DNA of 6,560 bases from Acidimicrobiales bacterium. Its GTDB lineage: Bacteria > Actinomycetota > Acidimicrobiia > Acidimicrobiales > CADCSY01. Each line of letters starts with the position of its first letter. Position 1 is the stretch's first letter. Shown piece by piece: positions 5,813 through 6,560 of the stretch. The position numbers and the translations under genes were made by a program. The stretch covers positions 1-6,560 of the forward strand of contig JAUJLZ010000076.1 in the NCBI GenBank assembly GCA_030447125.1, written 5' to 3'. The notes below the pieces were generated by a model. The model ran no database searches, was not told the origin of the DNA, and saw only the letters and a program-made list of their open reading frames with translations.

Positions 5813-6213
5813 ACGACGTCGGAGCGGCGAGCAGCTTGCCGATGAGGTCGGCGGCCTTGCGCCGTCGGGTCCTTCGGAGATGGCCCGGCTGATGGTGAGC
5901 GTGTCGGTGTCGAGGTCGAGGTCGGGCCAGCGCAGGGCCAACAGCTCGCCTCTGCGCGCCGGTCACCGCCGCCAGGACGAGGAACTTCGGCCCGGGCCAG
6001 CAGGGCGAGCACGGCTTCGGGGGCGGGCGGGCGAACCTCGGGAGGCTGCCCCGGTCCCGGCGACGCCCTGGGCCGCCGGTTCTCCCGTAGCCAACCCCAG
6101 CACACCCCCTGCTCCAGGGCAGCCCGCACGACGGAAAGCGCATCGCGGCCGGCGTAGGCCCGCAGCTCCCATGCCCCCGGCCCGTGCTCCCTGACGTGGC
6201 CTCGCACCGCCAC
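5799..6213 (-). pseudogene. Tyrosine integrase (phage-type recombinase) relic
   Basis: Pieces of one tyrosine recombinase can be read across three frames. Frame one starts at GTG (6213, or 6207 with GGGAGG seven bases upstream) with VRGHVREHGPGAWELRAYAGRD, the usual arm-binding N-terminus. It jumps near 6133 to VVRAALEQGVCWGWLREN, the end of the core-binding domain, so roughly a hundred or more residues are missing. It then runs through PEAVLALLARAE to about 5986. Frame two continues KFLVLAAVTGA (5987-5955). Frame three gives RRGELLALRWPDLDLDTDTL, containing the catalytic box I Arg, and fades after ISEGPDG near 5861. The HxxR and Tyr motifs of the C-terminus are absent. Two frameshifts, an internal deletion and a lost catalytic end make it non-functional. 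It points to an old integration event beside the tRNA fragment. Confidence 0.75.
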
Positions 6214-6243
6214 GCCTCCCGATCCGGCCCTGCTTGCGGCCCC

Positions 6244-6280
6244 CGACGCTATTCCCGATCAGGGAACCGGAATAGCGTCG
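6244..6280. repeat. 12-bp perfect inverted repeat with a nested alternative hairpin
   Basis: CGACGCTATTCC (6244-6255) and GGAATAGCGTCG (6269-6280) pair exactly around a 13-base loop. A second hairpin, TTCCC (6252-6256) with GGGAA (6262-6266), uses part of the first arm, so the two folds exclude each other. There is no T-run on either side. It lies just upstream of the integrase relic and may have been an operator, a recombinase site or the end of a small element. Confidence 0.7.
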
Positions 6281-6347
6281 AAGTAGCAGCAGGAGCATCA
6301 GCGAAGGGCCCGAGAGGGCAAAAGCGCCTCTGACGTGCGGGGTTCTC

Positions 6348-6391
6348 GGTGGAGGTGAGCGGATTCGAACCGCCGACTTCCACGTTGCGAA
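6348..6391 (-). tRNA. 3' half of tRNA-Ala(CGC), probable attachment-site fragment
   Basis: Read on the minus strand from 6391, this gives an anticodon loop TTCGCAA (anticodon CGC), the 3' anticodon stem CGTGG, variable loop AAGTC, T-arm GGCGG-TTCGAAT-CCGCT with all five pairs possible, acceptor strand CACCTCC, discriminator A, then CC and G instead of CCA. U70 and A73 fit alanine identity. The expected 5' stem partner CCACG is absent; GGACC stands there instead, and no normal D-arm or 5' acceptor is found, although a GGAGG lies at 6419-6425. The homology breaks at the anticodon loop, a common crossover point for tyrosine integrases. It is therefore a fragment, not a working tRNA. Confidence 0.65.
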
Positions 6392-6398
6392 GGTCCTG

Positions 6399-6419
6399 GC
6401 GGTCTCCGCCTGAGACCGC
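6399..6419. repeat. 8-bp perfect hairpin beside the tRNA fragment
   Basis: GCGGTCTC (6399-6406) pairs with GAGACCGC (6412-6419) around CGCCT. It sits about eight bases from the point where the tRNA homology stops, on the presumed element side. No T-run follows, so termination is unlikely; it could be part of the attachment site or a collapsed D-arm remnant. Confidence 0.6.
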
Positions 6420-6495
6420 TCCTCCCGCTAAAGCCCTGGTCACAGCGTTGTCGGTTCCGCTGGAGACCGGCGCTTTCGCTCTGCTCCGCTGGATT

Positions 6496-6516
6496 GGAGT
6501 AGCAAACGGAGTAGCA
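6496..6516 (+). repeat. Two direct copies of GGAGTAGCA, 12-bp period
   Basis: GGAGTAGCA occurs at 6496-6504 and 6508-6516, separated by AAC. A shorter GTAGCA recurs at 6283-6288 on the other side of the tRNA fragment. Short direct repeats on one side of an attachment core are typical of arm-type integrase binding sites, so that role is plausible but unproven. Confidence 0.5.
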
Positions 6517-6525
6517 GGACGGCGA

Positions 6526-6560
6526 TCAGCGGAGCCCGAGCACCGTCGACAGGGCGTCGT
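6526..6560 (-). CDS. Possible C-terminus of an element-borne integrase (cut by the window edge)
   Basis: From 6558 the minus strand reads DALSTVLGLR and then TGA (6528-6526). A short Ala/Leu-rich helix followed by a stop is a usual ending for actinobacterial tyrosine integrases, and an integrase gene that ends beside its attachment site is a common layout. Ten codons are not enough to identify a protein, and the two other frames are also open here. Confidence 0.25.
   Translation of the reverse strand, partial: DALSTVLGLR

Noticed and set aside
5649..6194. Plus-strand 181-codon open frame with an AGGAGG near its ATG
   Set aside because: The spacing to the ATG is only two bases and the frame lies opposite the integrase relic; the product is low-complexity Arg/Ala/Pro.
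6300..6335. Hairpin GCCC-GAGA-GGGC followed by AAAA as a terminator
   Set aside because: The stem is only four pairs, and on neither strand does a T-run follow the stem.
6348..6425. A complete tRNA gene starting at GGAGG near 6425
   Set aside because: The acceptor arm could partly pair, but the anticodon stem does not pair, the D-arm is replaced by an 8-bp stem with a 5-base loop, and the length is off; a 3' fragment explains the data better.
6249..6443. Minus-strand open frame containing VEVGGSNPLTST
   Set aside because: This peptide is the well-known false translation of a tRNA 3' end; the underlying feature is the tRNA fragment.

Overview
The window looks like chromosomal DNA from a high-GC actinobacterium, possibly from the Acidimicrobiia or a neighbouring lineage. 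The lineage is inferred from strongly GC-rich third codon positions, GTG and TTG starts, GGAGG-type ribosome binding sites and the gene families present; no marker gene fixes it. Most genes lie on the minus strand in short-spaced groups.

Layout by increasing coordinate: the last codons of an unidentified plus-strand gene (1-54); a small unidentified minus-strand protein (120-467); a group 42 ECF sigma factor with its long C-terminal extension (542-1765), preceded in transcription by its usual partner, a YCII/DGPF-domain protein (1772-2125); a promoter-like element with the ECF42-type TGTCGA hexamer upstream of the pair (2175-2203); a GNAT acetyltransferase resembling aminoglycoside 6'-N-acetyltransferases (2267-2797), coupled to an acidic hypothetical protein (2804-3283); a lipoprotein-type glycerophosphodiester phosphodiesterase with a puzzling start (3392-4324); and a VOC/PhnB-like protein (4336-4809). 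A 220-base divergent control region follows, containing a 19-codon ORF with a strong ribosome binding site, and then a second VOC/PhnB-like gene on the plus strand (5030-5449).

The right end (about 5450-6560) differs. It holds a decayed tyrosine-integrase relic read in three frames, a 12-bp inverted repeat, the 3' half of a tRNA-Ala(CGC) gene without its 5' half, a hairpin, a pair of 9-bp direct repeats, and what may be the last codons of another integrase at the window edge. The simplest reading is the attR-type junction of an integrated element that extends to the right, on top of remains of an older integration.

The sigma factor, DGPF protein and two PF06983-type VOC proteins are families often found near one another in actinobacteria. 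The sigma/DGPF pair probably forms a self-activating unit. I see no CRISPR array, no complete mobile element and no clear multi-gene defence system. The points most worth a second look are the ECF42 promoter, the overlap and missing conventional start of the lipoprotein gene, the small leader ORF, and the tRNA/integrase junction.
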